Of a stretch of DNA of 15,203 bases, positions 5,497 through 12,405 are shown piece by piece. The notes under the pieces were generated by a model. The model was not told the DNA's origin. It made no database searches and worked only from the letters and a program-made list of their open reading frames with translations. The DNA lies in assembly GCA_910587785.1 (NCBI GenBank), contig CAJUOA010000081.1, forward strand, positions 1 to 15,203. The letters run 5' to 3'. This stretch comes from an uncultured Oscillospiraceae bacterium. Lineage in GTDB: Bacteria; Bacillota; Clostridia; Oscillospirales; Oscillospiraceae. A program made the translations under genes and the position numbers. Position 1 is the first letter of the stretch. Every line of letters begins with the position of its first letter.

Positions 5497-5985
5497 ATGT
5501 TGAACCATATCGTCATCATGGGCCGCCTGACCAAGGACCCGGAGCTGCGCACCACCCAGTCCGGTGTCTCCGTGACCAGCTTCACCCTCGCGGTGGACCG
5601 GGACTTCAAGAACAAGGACTCCGGCGAGAAGAGCACGGACTTCATCGACGTGGTGGCCTGGCGGCAGACGGCGGAGTTCGTCTGCAAGTACTTTAGCAAG
5701 GGCCGCATGGCCGTGGCGGAGGGCCGCCTCCAGATCCGCGACTGGAAGGACCGGGACGGCAACAACCGCCGCAGCGCCGAGATCGTGGCGGACAACGTCT
5801 ACTTCGGCGACAGCAAGCGGGACAACGGCGGCTCCGACTACGGCAGCCCGCCCCCCTACGGTATGCCCGCCGCCTCCTACGGCGCGGGCGGCTCCAGCGC
5901 CCCCGGAGGCTACGCGCCTCCCGGCGGCGGCGAGAGCGAAGGGTTTTCCGATATGGATGATGACGACGGCGACCTGCCCTTCTAG
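5497..5985 (+). CDS. ssb: Single-stranded DNA-binding protein
   Basis: A 162-aa replication and repair protein that coats single-stranded DNA. The OB-fold occupies roughly residues 1-108, from LNHIVIMGRLTKDPELR through DFIDVVAWRQTAEFVCKYFSKGRMAVAEGRLQ (shown here as one continuous region). A flexible Gly/Pro/Ser/Tyr-rich linker follows (about 109-150). It ends in the acidic partner-binding tip DDDDGDLPF, which recruits replication and repair proteins. Its place between rpsF and rpsR is conserved in most bacteria. GGAGG lies upstream of the ATG. Confidence 0.97.
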   Translation: MLNHIVIMGRLTKDPELRTTQSGVSVTSFTLAVDRDFKNKDSGEKSTDFIDVVAWRQTAEFVCKYFSKGRMAVAEGRLQIRDWKDRDGNNRRSAEIVADNVYFGDSKRDNGGSDYGSPPPYGMPAASYGAGGSSAPGGYAPPGGGESEGFSDMDDDDGDLPF

Positions 5986-6044
5986 GCGGCGCAAGCGCCG
6001 CCTGAGCGGTCGTTGGGCAAAGTCCAATGACGCGAGAGGCCGCT
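5985..6044 (+). other. Structured ssb-rpsR intergenic RNA
   Basis: Starting in the ssb stop codon, GGCGGCG (5985-5991) pairs with CGCCGCC (5996-6002) around a CAAG loop. A second stem follows, GTCGTTGG (6009-6016) with CCAATGAC (6024-6031), with one G-U pair. An outer helix AGCG/CGCT (6005-6008 and 6041-6044) closes it. No T-run follows, so it is not a simple terminator. It could be a processing or attenuation site, or a protein-binding site setting rpsR levels. Confidence 0.4.
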
Positions 6045-6077
6045 GTCAAGAGACTTTTGTAATAGGAGGATACCACC

Positions 6078-6335
6078 ATGGCTATGGAACGTGATAACAA
6101 CAAGCCCGCCCGTACCGGCGCGCCCCGGAAGCGCAGGAAGGTCTGTCAGTTCTGTGTCGATAAGTGCGAGCACATCGACTACAAGGACTCCGCCAAGCTG
6201 CGCCGCTTCATCTCCGAGCGCTCCAAGATCCTGCCCCGCAGGACCACCGGCACCTGTGCGATGCACCAGCGTCAGCTGACCGAGGCCGTCAAGCGCGCCC
6301 GGCAGATCGCTCTGCTCCCCTACGTGACCGAATAA
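6078..6335 (+). CDS. rpsR: 30S ribosomal protein bS18
   Basis: An 85-aa ribosomal protein, partner of bS6 on the 30S platform. It has a basic N-terminus, then CQFCVDKC near residues 23-30 and a further Cys in TGTCAMHQRQL (about 60), the cysteine-containing zinc-binding form of bS18. The core DYKDSAKLRRFISERSKILPRR is family-typical. AGGAGG lies 8-9 nt before the ATG; a second ATG two codons in is less well spaced. It is the last gene of the operon, followed by a strong terminator. Confidence 0.97.
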   Translation: MAMERDNNKPARTGAPRKRRKVCQFCVDKCEHIDYKDSAKLRRFISERSKILPRRTTGTCAMHQRQLTEAVKRARQIALLPYVTE

Positions 6336-6344
6336 GAGGCTGTT

Positions 6345-6374
6345 GGCCGCGCCTGTGAAGGCGCGGCCTTTTTT
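6345..6374 (+). terminator. Terminator of the rpsF-ssb-rpsR operon
   Basis: A perfect 9-bp stem GGCCGCGCC (6345-6353) and GGCGCGGCC (6360-6368) with loop TGTGAA, followed by six T residues. Confidence 0.95.
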
Positions 6375-6413
6375 CTGCGGGGAGGGCCCCGAAAACCGCC
6401 CGGACACGGTCAA

Positions 6414-6448
6414 CGCACCCGCAGGGGCGGATATCATCCGCCCCTGCG
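6414..6448 (-). repeat. REP-like palindromic element, copy 4 (inverted)
   Basis: The arms CGCAGGGGCGGAT (6420-6432) and ATCCGCCCCTGCG (6436-6448) are perfect around ATC. The asymmetric tail is on the left here (CGCACCC 6414-6420), so this copy points the other way from the other three. It sits about 40 nt past the rpsR terminator and about 55 nt before the next gene. Confidence 0.8.
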
Positions 6449-6502
6449 GGATCGTGCGCGTCCAAATCCCCGGCGGAATCCATCGAATCGGAGGAAACAC
6501 AC

Positions 6503-7612
6503 ATGACATTCACCATCCCCTGTCTCTTCGGCCTGGAGGGCCTGGTGGCGGACGAGGTGCGCCGCCTGGGCCTCGGGGACGTGCGGCCCGAGACCGGACG
6601 GGTCCTCTGCACCGGCACGGAGGCGGACATCCCCCGGCTGAACATCGGCCTGCGGTGCGGCGAGCGGGTGCTCATCGAGCTTGCCGCCGGTCCCGCCCGG
6701 AGCTTTGAGGCCCTCTTCCAGCTCGCCTCCGCCGTGCCCTGGGAGGACCTCATCCCTCAAAACGGCCGCTTCCCTGTGAAGGGCCACGCCCTGGACAGTC
6801 AGCTCCACTCCGTGCCCGACTGTCAGAAGACCGTCAAAAAGGCGGCGGCGGACCGCCTGGGCCGGGCCTATGGACTGGAGCGCCTCCCGGAGGACGGCCC
6901 CCTCTACCAGCTCCAGTTCTCCCTCCTCCGGGACCAGTGCGCACTGTACCTGGACACCACCGGCCCCGGGCTCCACAAGCGGGGGTACCGGGCGGTGGGG
7001 GTGGAGGCCCCCTTGCGGGAGACCCTGGCGGCGGCGATGGTGATCCTGAGCCGCTTCCGGGGGAAGGACCCCTTCCGGGACCCCTTCTGCGGCTCCGGCA
7101 CCATCGTCATCGAGGCCGCCCTTATCGCCAAAAACCGCGCCCCCGGCCTGGACCGGTCCTTCGACGCCCAGAAGTGGGCCGCTCTCCCCTCCCGGCACTG
7201 GGTGGACGCCGCCGGGGAGGCCATGGACCGGGAGTTCGACGGCCATTACGACATCTGGGGCGGGGACATCGACCCCAAGGCCGTCCGCATCGCCCGGGAG
7301 AACGCCGGGAAGGCCGGGGTGGAGGACCTGGTCCGCTTCGACACAGCCGACGCCTGCGCGCTCCGCTGTGAGGGGGACTACGGACAGGTGGTCACCAATC
7401 CCCCCTACGGCGAGCGGCTTCTGGAGCAGGAGGAGGCCGGGGCGCTCTACCGCCGGTTCGGCCATGCGTGGCGGGAGTTCCCGCCCAAATGGCGCACCCT
7501 CGTCCTCTCCAGCCACCCGGAGTTCGAGCGGTGCTTCGGACGAAAGGCCGGCAAGCGCCGCAAGCTCTATAACGGGATGATCGCCTGTCAGCTCTACCAG
7601 TTTTCCAGGTGA
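6503..7612 (+). CDS. THUMP-domain class I RNA methyltransferase (RlmL N-half / YpsC type)
   Basis: A 369-aa cytoplasmic S-adenosylmethionine-dependent methyltransferase, probably making N2-methylguanosine in 23S rRNA as the N-terminal half of E. coli RlmL does. The N-terminal RNA-binding THUMP part covers about residues 40-155. The Rossmann methyltransferase follows, with DPFCGSGTIVIEAA near 193-206 (cofactor-binding motif I), GGDIDPKAVRIARENA near 252-267, and the catalytic NPPYGER near 297-303. The C-terminus GRKAGKRRKLYNGMIACQLYQF is typical of the group. GGAGG lies 8 nt before the ATG. I saw no clear promoter in the short gap after repeat copy 4. The exact target base is not decidable here. 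Confidence 0.9.
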   Translation: MTFTIPCLFGLEGLVADEVRRLGLGDVRPETGRVLCTGTEADIPRLNIGLRCGERVLIELAAGPARSFEALFQLASAVPWEDLIPQNGRFPVKGHALDSQLHSVPDCQKTVKKAAADRLGRAYGLERLPEDGPLYQLQFSLLRDQCALYLDTTGPGLHKRGYRAVGVEAPLRETLAAAMVILSRFRGKDPFRDPFCGSGTIVIEAALIAKNRAPGLDRSFDAQKWAALPSRHWVDAAGEAMDREFDGHYDIWGGDIDPKAVRIARENAGKAGVEDLVRFDTADACALRCEGDYGQVVTNPPYGERLLEQEEAGALYRRFGHAWREFPPKWRTLVLSSHPEFERCFGRKAGKRRKLYNGMIACQLYQFSR

Positions 7613-7661
7613 CCGCGCCGCCCGGATTGCAGATGCCCCGCCGGATATCCCGCCTCCCCGG

Positions 7662-7690
7662 TTGACAGGCAAGCTCCGGTTGTGTACAAT
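7662..7690 (+). promoter_or_regulatory. Sigma-A promoter of the FapA-like gene
   Basis: TTGACA (7662-7667), a 17-nt spacer and TACAAT (7685-7690), with the start expected near 7697. This shows that the reading frame upstream of 7728 is not translated from this transcript. Confidence 0.85.
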
Positions 7691-7727
7691 AAGGATAACA
7701 AGCCGCAGAAGGAGTGATATTTCCGTC

Positions 7728-9497
7728 ATGTCGATCAAGAAGAAGCTGAAGAAGATGCTCCAGGCACAAAAGCAGGTGGAGGCTGAGAGCGCGCCCCTCC
7801 CCAGTCAGCCGGAAGCCGTCGTTCCCGAGGTCCTGGAGCCCGTCTCCGCAAACGACCCCGGACAGGCCATGCTGGAGCTCCCCCCGGAGCACCCCCTCTA
7901 CCGCCTCTACAACCAGCGCAGGCAGGAGGCGGGCTATCTGCCCGCGCCCCGGCTCTGCCTGGACGAGGAGGGCGTCTTGCCGCCGGAGACCATGCGCACA
8001 GAGCTTGCCCGGCTGCGGGCGGTGATCACTGGGGCCTGCAACGCCCGGCTCAAGGACTCCCGGAACCAGCCCAAGCCCTCTAAGAAAAAAAGAAAAAAGG
8101 GACAGGAGGCCCCCGAGGAGCCTCAGGAGAAGGACAAAAAGCAGGACGACGCCCCTGTCGCCCTGGACGCCCTGCCCTTCTTCTTCCTGTCCTCGGATAA
8201 GCTCTACGCCTGGGTGATCGTCCTGCCGCCCATGGGGGGCGGGCGGGAGCTGACCCGGGAGATGATCTACGAGGCCCTGGTGGCGGGGGGCATCGGCTTC
8301 GGCGTGGACACCCACCTGGCCGACCAGCTTGCCCACAGCGACCGGCGCTATTTCACCCTCTACCTCATCGCCCAAGGCAAGCCCGCCTTCAACGGGAAAA
8401 ACGGCAACATCGTGGACAACTTCCCCCGGGTCATCGAGCGCACCCTGGAGGTGGACGAGTACGACCAGGTGGACTATACCGCCCTCAACCTCATCCACAA
8501 CGTGGACCGGGGGCAGGAGATCTGCCGCCTCATCAAGCCCACCGAGGGGGAGCCGGGCCGCTCTGTCCTGGACCAGGAGATCCCCGCCAAGGGCGGCAGG
8601 GACGTGCCCCTGCCCAGGGGGAAGAATACGGAGATCAGCGAGGACGGCACCCAGCTTGTCGCCTCCATCGCCGGGAGCGTGGACTTCACCGGCAATGTCT
8701 TCCAGGTCAAGCCCGTGCTGGAGGTCCCGGGGGACGTGGACTTCTCCACCGGGAACATCAACTTCCTGGGGGACGTGAACATCCGGGGGAACGTCCTCAG
8801 CGGCTTTACCGTCCGGGCCATGGGCAACGTCCGGGTGGAGGGCGTGGTGGAGGCCGGGAGCAGTGTGGAGGCCGGAGGGGACCTGGTGGTGGTCAAGGGC
8901 ATCCTGGGGGACGGCACTACCACCGTCCAGTGCCAGCGCAGCGTGTTCTCCAAGTACGTGGAGAACGCCACCATCTCCGTCCGGGAGACCCTGCAGACCG
9001 ACTGCATCATCGGCAGCCGCGTCTACTGCGGCGGCGAGGTGGTGGTCCAGTCGGGCCGGGGGAGCATCATGGGCGGCAAGGTCTGGGCCGGACGGCGGGT
9101 CCGGGCCAACGCCGTGGGCTCCCAGTCCGAGTGCAAGACCTCCATCTCCCTGGGGGGCAGTCCCTGCGCAAGCTTTGAGCGGGAGATGGCCCACAGGGAG
9201 GTCAACGACCTGGAGATGGAGATCGAGCGCCTGGCCTGTCAGCCGGAGAGCCCCGTGCGCGCCAGTCTTGCGGCCAAGGCCAAGCTCAAGCTGATGACGG
9301 CGGAGATGAAGCTCCGGCAGATCGAGGAGAAGGCCCCCATCCCGGTGGAGGACGACGGCGGGGAGGGCGGACGCCTGGAGAGCGCCGTGGTCTACCCGGG
9401 CACCAAGGTCCGCATCGGCGACGAGGTCCTCCGCCTGCGCCACGTGGAGCGCAGATGCGTGATTACAATGTTCCATGGGGAGATCGTGGTGATGTAG
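7728..9497 (+). CDS. FapA (DUF342) family beta-helix protein
   Basis: A 589-aa protein of the FapA/DUF342 family, named after a flagellar assembly factor; its biochemical role is poorly known. Residues 1-140 are low-complexity and charged, with a very basic KKKRKKG patch near 118-125. The FapA N-terminal domain spans about 145-310. About 315-480 is a repetitive right-handed beta-helix with recurring GDV/GNV turns, such as VPGDVDFSTGNINFLGDVN. A coiled-coil-like helical region lies at about 484-535, and a short beta C-terminus follows. ATG 7728 is about 13 nt from AAGGAG, a loose spacing, but the promoter at 7662-7690 rules out the longer frame. It is monocistronic, and no flagellar genes lie nearby, so a cell-surface or cytoskeletal polymer role is as likely as a flagellar one. 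Confidence 0.85.
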   Translation: MSIKKKLKKMLQAQKQVEAESAPLPSQPEAVVPEVLEPVSANDPGQAMLELPPEHPLYRLYNQRRQEAGYLPAPRLCLDEEGVLPPETMRTELARLRAVITGACNARLKDSRNQPKPSKKKRKKGQEAPEEPQEKDKKQDDAPVALDALPFFFLSSDKLYAWVIVLPPMGGGRELTREMIYEALVAGGIGFGVDTHLADQLAHSDRRYFTLYLIAQGKPAFNGKNGNIVDNFPRVIERTLEVDEYDQVDYTALNLIHNVDRGQEICRLIKPTEGEPGRSVLDQEIPAKGGRDVPLPRGKNTEISEDGTQLVASIAGSVDFTGNVFQVKPVLEVPGDVDFSTGNINFLGDVNIRGNVLSGFTVRAMGNVRVEGVVEAGSSVEAGGDLVVVKGILGDGTTTVQCQRSVFSKYVENATISVRETLQTDCIIGSRVYCGGEVVVQSGRGSIMGGKVWAGRRVRANAVGSQSECKTSISLGGSPCASFEREMAHREVNDLEMEIERLACQPESPVRASLAAKAKLKLMTAEMKLRQIEEKAPIPVEDDGGEGGRLESAVVYPGTKVRIGDEVLRLRHVERRCVITMFHGEIVVM

Positions 9498-9535
9498 GAG
9501 CGGCCTTCGCGCCGCCCCGCCTGCGGTTCCCCGGC

Positions 9536-9567
9536 GCACCCCGTCCGGGAGGGCGGGGTGCTTTTTT
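9536..9567 (+). terminator. Terminator after the FapA-like gene
   Basis: An 11-bp stem GCACCCCGTCC (9536-9546) and GGGCGGGGTGC (9551-9561, one G-U pair) with loop GGGA, followed by six T residues. Confidence 0.95.
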
Positions 9568-9596
9568 GCCCGGGGAGAAAAATTTTTTCCTCCCCC

Positions 9597-9623
9597 TGCG
9601 ACATTTCCCGCCTCCCGATCGTA
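9597..9623 (+). promoter_or_regulatory. Possible ECF-type (autoregulatory) promoter of the sigma operon
   Basis: TGCGAC (9597-9602), a 17-nt spacer and CGTA (9620-9623) resemble the TGAAAC/CGTA pattern used by SigW-like ECF sigma factors. The -35 matches 4 of 6 bases. It sits directly before the ribosome site of the sigma gene, and no good sigma-A promoter was seen in this gap. Confidence 0.25.
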
Positions 9624-9647
9624 TCCCTATAAAGGAGCGTGAAGCCC

Positions 9648-10115
9648 ATGGGACCGGACCTCTCCACGGACGGGGAGCTGACAGATATCTATAACCGGCA
9701 GGTAGACGCGGTCTACCGGGTCTGCTATGCCTTTATGAAAAACCCGGCGGACACGGAGGACCTGGTCCAGGAGACCTTTTTGAAGCTCCTGACCAGCGGC
9801 AGGCGCTTCGACTCCCAGGACCACGAGCGGGCGTGGCTCATCGTCACCGCCTCCAACGCCTGCAAGGACGCCCTCAAGCACTGGTGGCGCAGGCGGGAGG
9901 ACCTCGAAGCCTGCCAGGCCCAGGCCCCGCCCTTCGAGGTGGACGGGGTGCTCAGCGCCGTCCTCGCCCTGCCGGACCGGTACAAGGACGTGGTGTACCT
10001 CCACTGCTGTGAGGGGTACTCCACGCCGGAGATCGCCCGGCTCCTGCACTGCCCCCAGTCCACGGTGAGAAACCGACTGGCCCGGGCCCGCAGGATGCTG
10101 GAAAAAAGCCTATGA
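9648..10115 (+). CDS. ECF-type RNA polymerase sigma factor
   Basis: A 155-aa sigma-70-family factor of the extracytoplasmic-function class. Region 2, which binds the -10 element and core polymerase, covers about residues 13-80 and includes YRVCYAFMKNPADTEDLVQETFLKLL. Region 4, the -35-binding helix-turn-helix, covers about 100-152 with YSTPEIARLLHCPQSTVRNR and a terminal LARARRMLEKSL. The ATG at 9648 is 10 nt from AAAGGAG (9631-9637); a GTG at 9639 is too close to that site. Its stop overlaps an ATG by four bases and the next gene starts 15 nt later. The downstream membrane protein is probably its anti-sigma factor. Its signal and regulon are unknown. Confidence 0.92.
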   Translation: MGPDLSTDGELTDIYNRQVDAVYRVCYAFMKNPADTEDLVQETFLKLLTSGRRFDSQDHERAWLIVTASNACKDALKHWWRRREDLEACQAQAPPFEVDGVLSAVLALPDRYKDVVYLHCCEGYSTPEIARLLHCPQSTVRNRLARARRMLEKSL

Positions 10116-10121
10116 GGGAGG
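10115..10121 (+). promoter_or_regulatory. Shine-Dalgarno site that favours GTG over ATG start
   Basis: AGGGAGG lies 8 nt before GTG 10130. The in-frame ATG at 10112, which overlaps the sigma stop, lies before this site and has no ribosome site of its own beyond coupling. The GTG start is therefore preferred for the next gene. Confidence 0.55.
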
Positions 10122-10129
10122 TGGACACT

Positions 10130-11101
10130 GTGACGAACGAGGATATCCGCAGAGCCCTCCTGTCCGTCCGGCCCGACGACGCCGCCCGGGCGCGGATGCT
10201 GGGGCACATCCGCGCCGCCGCCGCCCTGGAGCGGGAAAAGGCCCCGCCGCCCCGGCGGCGGTGGCGGCGGGGGGTGCTGCTGGCGGCGGCCCTGGGGGCG
10301 GCGGCGGGGCTCACGGCGGCGGTGGCGGCCTATGAGACGGATTTCTTCGGCCTCTGGCGCACGGACCTGGGCCGGACGGAGCTGGAAATCCCGAAAGTGG
10401 AGGCGGATGGCGGGATCACGTACCGCGTGGAGGAGCGCGAGCGCATCTCCCTCCAGGGCCTCGCCGGGACCCCGGAGCACCAGGCCAGCCGGGAGTGGGA
10501 GGACTTTTTGGAGCAGTACGACCCCGACGGCACCCTGCTGGAGGCCGTGGGCAACGGCCCCACCGGCATCTCGGACGCGTACGACGCCTACCTCTGCTAC
10601 ACCCCGGAGATGGCGGAGAAGATCGACGGAATCTGCGCCAAGTACGGCCTGCGGCTCCTGGGCCCGGCCACCGTAGAGGAGGACGTCCGGACCCTCTTCG
10701 CCCGGACCGGCACGGGGGACGTGTGCGCCGGGAGCGGGAGCAATACCCCCTGGTCCGGCTACTGGTACCGGGACGGGACCTTCCTCTTCGAGGGCGCGGT
10801 GGAGCAGAGCGGCGGAACCGTGGACTACCAGTTCAGCCGGGCCGTGAAGGGGAGCTTCGGCAGTACGCCGCTGTACCTCAGCGGCATCGAGGACTACGAG
10901 CAGTGGTCCTACACCACGGAAAACGGCGTGGAGCTCCTCCTCGCCAATGACCACGCCTCCAAGGCCCTGATTATCGCGGACCGGGAGCGGTCCTTCGTGA
11001 CCGTCAACGTCCTGGGCGACTGGAGCGCGGGGACCTTCCAGATGTCCGACCGGGACGTGGAGGACTTCGCGGAGGCGTTTGACTTTACGGCGGTGCCGTA
11101 A
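10130..11101 (+). CDS. Single-pass membrane protein, probable anti-sigma factor
   Basis: A 323-aa protein of a type I recognise only by architecture and position. A short cytoplasmic N-terminal domain (about residues 1-45, TNEDIRRALLSVRPDD onward) is followed by a basic stop (PRRRWRRG), one membrane segment (about 48-68) and a long extracytoplasmic domain of about 255 residues rich in Asp, Glu, Tyr and Trp. This layout, encoded directly after an ECF sigma gene, is that of a sensor and anti-sigma factor that holds the sigma at the membrane. The cytoplasmic part has no evident zinc-binding HxxxCxxC motif. The outer domain matches no family I know, so the function is inferred. GTG 10130 is preferred; ATG 10112 would add six residues and a 4-base overlap. 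Confidence 0.65.
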   Translation: MTNEDIRRALLSVRPDDAARARMLGHIRAAAALEREKAPPPRRRWRRGVLLAAALGAAAGLTAAVAAYETDFFGLWRTDLGRTELEIPKVEADGGITYRVEERERISLQGLAGTPEHQASREWEDFLEQYDPDGTLLEAVGNGPTGISDAYDAYLCYTPEMAEKIDGICAKYGLRLLGPATVEEDVRTLFARTGTGDVCAGSGSNTPWSGYWYRDGTFLFEGAVEQSGGTVDYQFSRAVKGSFGSTPLYLSGIEDYEQWSYTTENGVELLLANDHASKALIIADRERSFVTVNVLGDWSAGTFQMSDRDVEDFAEAFDFTAVP

Positions 11102-11129
11102 AAAAATTCATGTTTGGAGGAATCTGAAA

Positions 11130-12254
11130 ATGCGCAACATTCCATCTCTCCTGTTGGCCGTTCTGCTGGCCTGCGCCCTGTGCGCCGGGTGCGGGGCCCC
11201 CGCCGCCCCGGAGGCCCCGCCCGCTGCGGGACAGACCGGGCCTGTGACAGACCAGACCGAACCGCCGGCAGACCAGACCGGGCCCGTCACCGTCCTGCCG
11301 GAGGCGGACCACCCGGACCTCACCGGCGTCTACACCGACAAGCAGGGCACCGCCGATGTCTACAGCGAGCTGGAGCTGGCCTTGCAGGCCGACGGGACCT
11401 ACAAGGTCACCATGGGCCTCTACCGCATCACGACTCTGGAGGGCACCGCCGTCTGGCGGGACGGTACGCTCCATTTCACCAGCAAGACCCCCGCTGTGGA
11501 GGCGGACATCACCGTCGCGGACGGCGGGGCGGAGGTGACGGTCACGGCCTCCGAGCAGGCGTACATCTCCGTCGGGGACGTCTACGCCTTCCCCGACGGC
11601 GCGCCGGACCCCGCACCCCGCCCGGAGAGCCTGCCCGGCGCCTACCGGGCGGTTTTGACGGACCTGCTGGAGAAGGGCGTGTTCCCCGGCGGCGAGGAGG
11701 CGGAGCGCTTTGCGGACAGCGCCCCCGACCAGTACGCGGTCTTTGACGTGGACGGCGACGGCAGGGAGGAGCTCCTCATCCGCCACACCGACGCGCCAAC
11801 AGCCGGGATGGTGGAGAAGGTCTACGATATTGATCCCGGCACCGGCGCGGTCCGGGAGCAGTTTTCCGACTTCCCCGGCATGAGCTTCTATGACAACGGC
11901 GCCCTGAAGGTGGAGATGTCCCACAACCAGGGCCGGGCCGGGAATGTGCTGTGGCCCTACGCCCTCTGGACCTACCAGGCCGGGACGGACAGCTACGAGG
12001 TCGTGGGCATCGTGGACGCCTGGGACAAGAGCCTGGGGGAGACCATGGGCGATGATCTCGCCTTCCCCGCGGACGTGGACCAGGACGGCGACGGAGTGGT
12101 CTACTACATCATGCCCTACGGCGGCTACTGGCTGGAGGAGGAGTACGCCGTGGACAAGGCCCGCTATGACCTCTGGGTGGATACCTACCTGGGCGGCGCG
12201 GCGGCGCTGGAGATCCCCTTCCAGGACCTGACGGCAGAGAGCCTGGAGGGTTGA
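11130..12254 (+). CDS. Secreted lipoprotein with EF-hand-like Asp loops
   Basis: A 374-aa protein of unknown function. The N-terminus is a signal peptide ending in LLACALCAGCG. Cys21 after AG is the likely lipidated residue; Cys15 after LLA is an alternative. A Pro/Thr/Gln-rich linker with repeated QTGPVT units follows (about residues 30-55). A beta-rich region spans about 60-165 (DLTGVYTDKQGTADVYSELE), like small substrate- or peptide-binding lipoprotein domains. Two Asp-rich loops, FDVDGDGREELLI near 204-216 and DVDQDGDGVVYY near 314-325, look like calcium-binding EF-hand or VCBS-type loops. GGAGG lies 9 nt before the ATG. It is 28 nt from the membrane protein gene and probably the last gene of the sigma operon, perhaps a sensor partner or target. 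Confidence 0.75.
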   Translation: MRNIPSLLLAVLLACALCAGCGAPAAPEAPPAAGQTGPVTDQTEPPADQTGPVTVLPEADHPDLTGVYTDKQGTADVYSELELALQADGTYKVTMGLYRITTLEGTAVWRDGTLHFTSKTPAVEADITVADGGAEVTVTASEQAYISVGDVYAFPDGAPDPAPRPESLPGAYRAVLTDLLEKGVFPGGEEAERFADSAPDQYAVFDVDGDGREELLIRHTDAPTAGMVEKVYDIDPGTGAVREQFSDFPGMSFYDNGALKVEMSHNQGRAGNVLWPYALWTYQAGTDSYEVVGIVDAWDKSLGETMGDDLAFPADVDQDGDGVVYYIMPYGGYWLEEEYAVDKARYDLWVDTYLGGAAALEIPFQDLTAESLEG

Positions 12255-12288
12255 AAAAATGCCGCCCCCCTTGTGTATGGGGGGCGGC
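12254..12288 (-). terminator. Terminator of the minus-strand lipoprotein gene
   Basis: A perfect 10-bp stem GCCGCCCCCC (12261-12270) and GGGGGGCGGC (12279-12288) with an 8-nt loop. The A-run 12254-12259 gives a T-tract only on the minus strand. It abuts the stop of the plus-strand operon and may slow that transcript too, but it lacks T residues on that side. Confidence 0.82.
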
Positions 12289-12405
12289 GCTCTGCTATCT
12301 CGCCAACTTGTAGAGGATATAATTGTACGCATCCAAGGATTTTTTCACAGTGCAATCCCACCCATTCTGTACGCAGATTGAGATTTATCACTCCCGCAAA
12401 ACCTC

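Noticed and set aside
7662..7727. Upstream start of the FapA-like gene at TTG 7662
   Set aside because: That TTG is the first part of the -35 box TTGACA, and the start would not be in the transcript.
7392..9539. Very long minus-strand open frame of about 715 codons across the FapA-like gene
   Set aside because: It is the antisense shadow of a GC-rich gene, with His/Leu/Gly/Val-rich unstructured translation, no ribosome site, and a run through the terminator.
10210..10330. Dense GCC/GGC triplet runs in the anti-sigma gene
   Set aside because: They encode Ala, Arg and Gly codons around the membrane segment and are explained by codon bias in a very GC-rich genome. They are not a distinct repeat.
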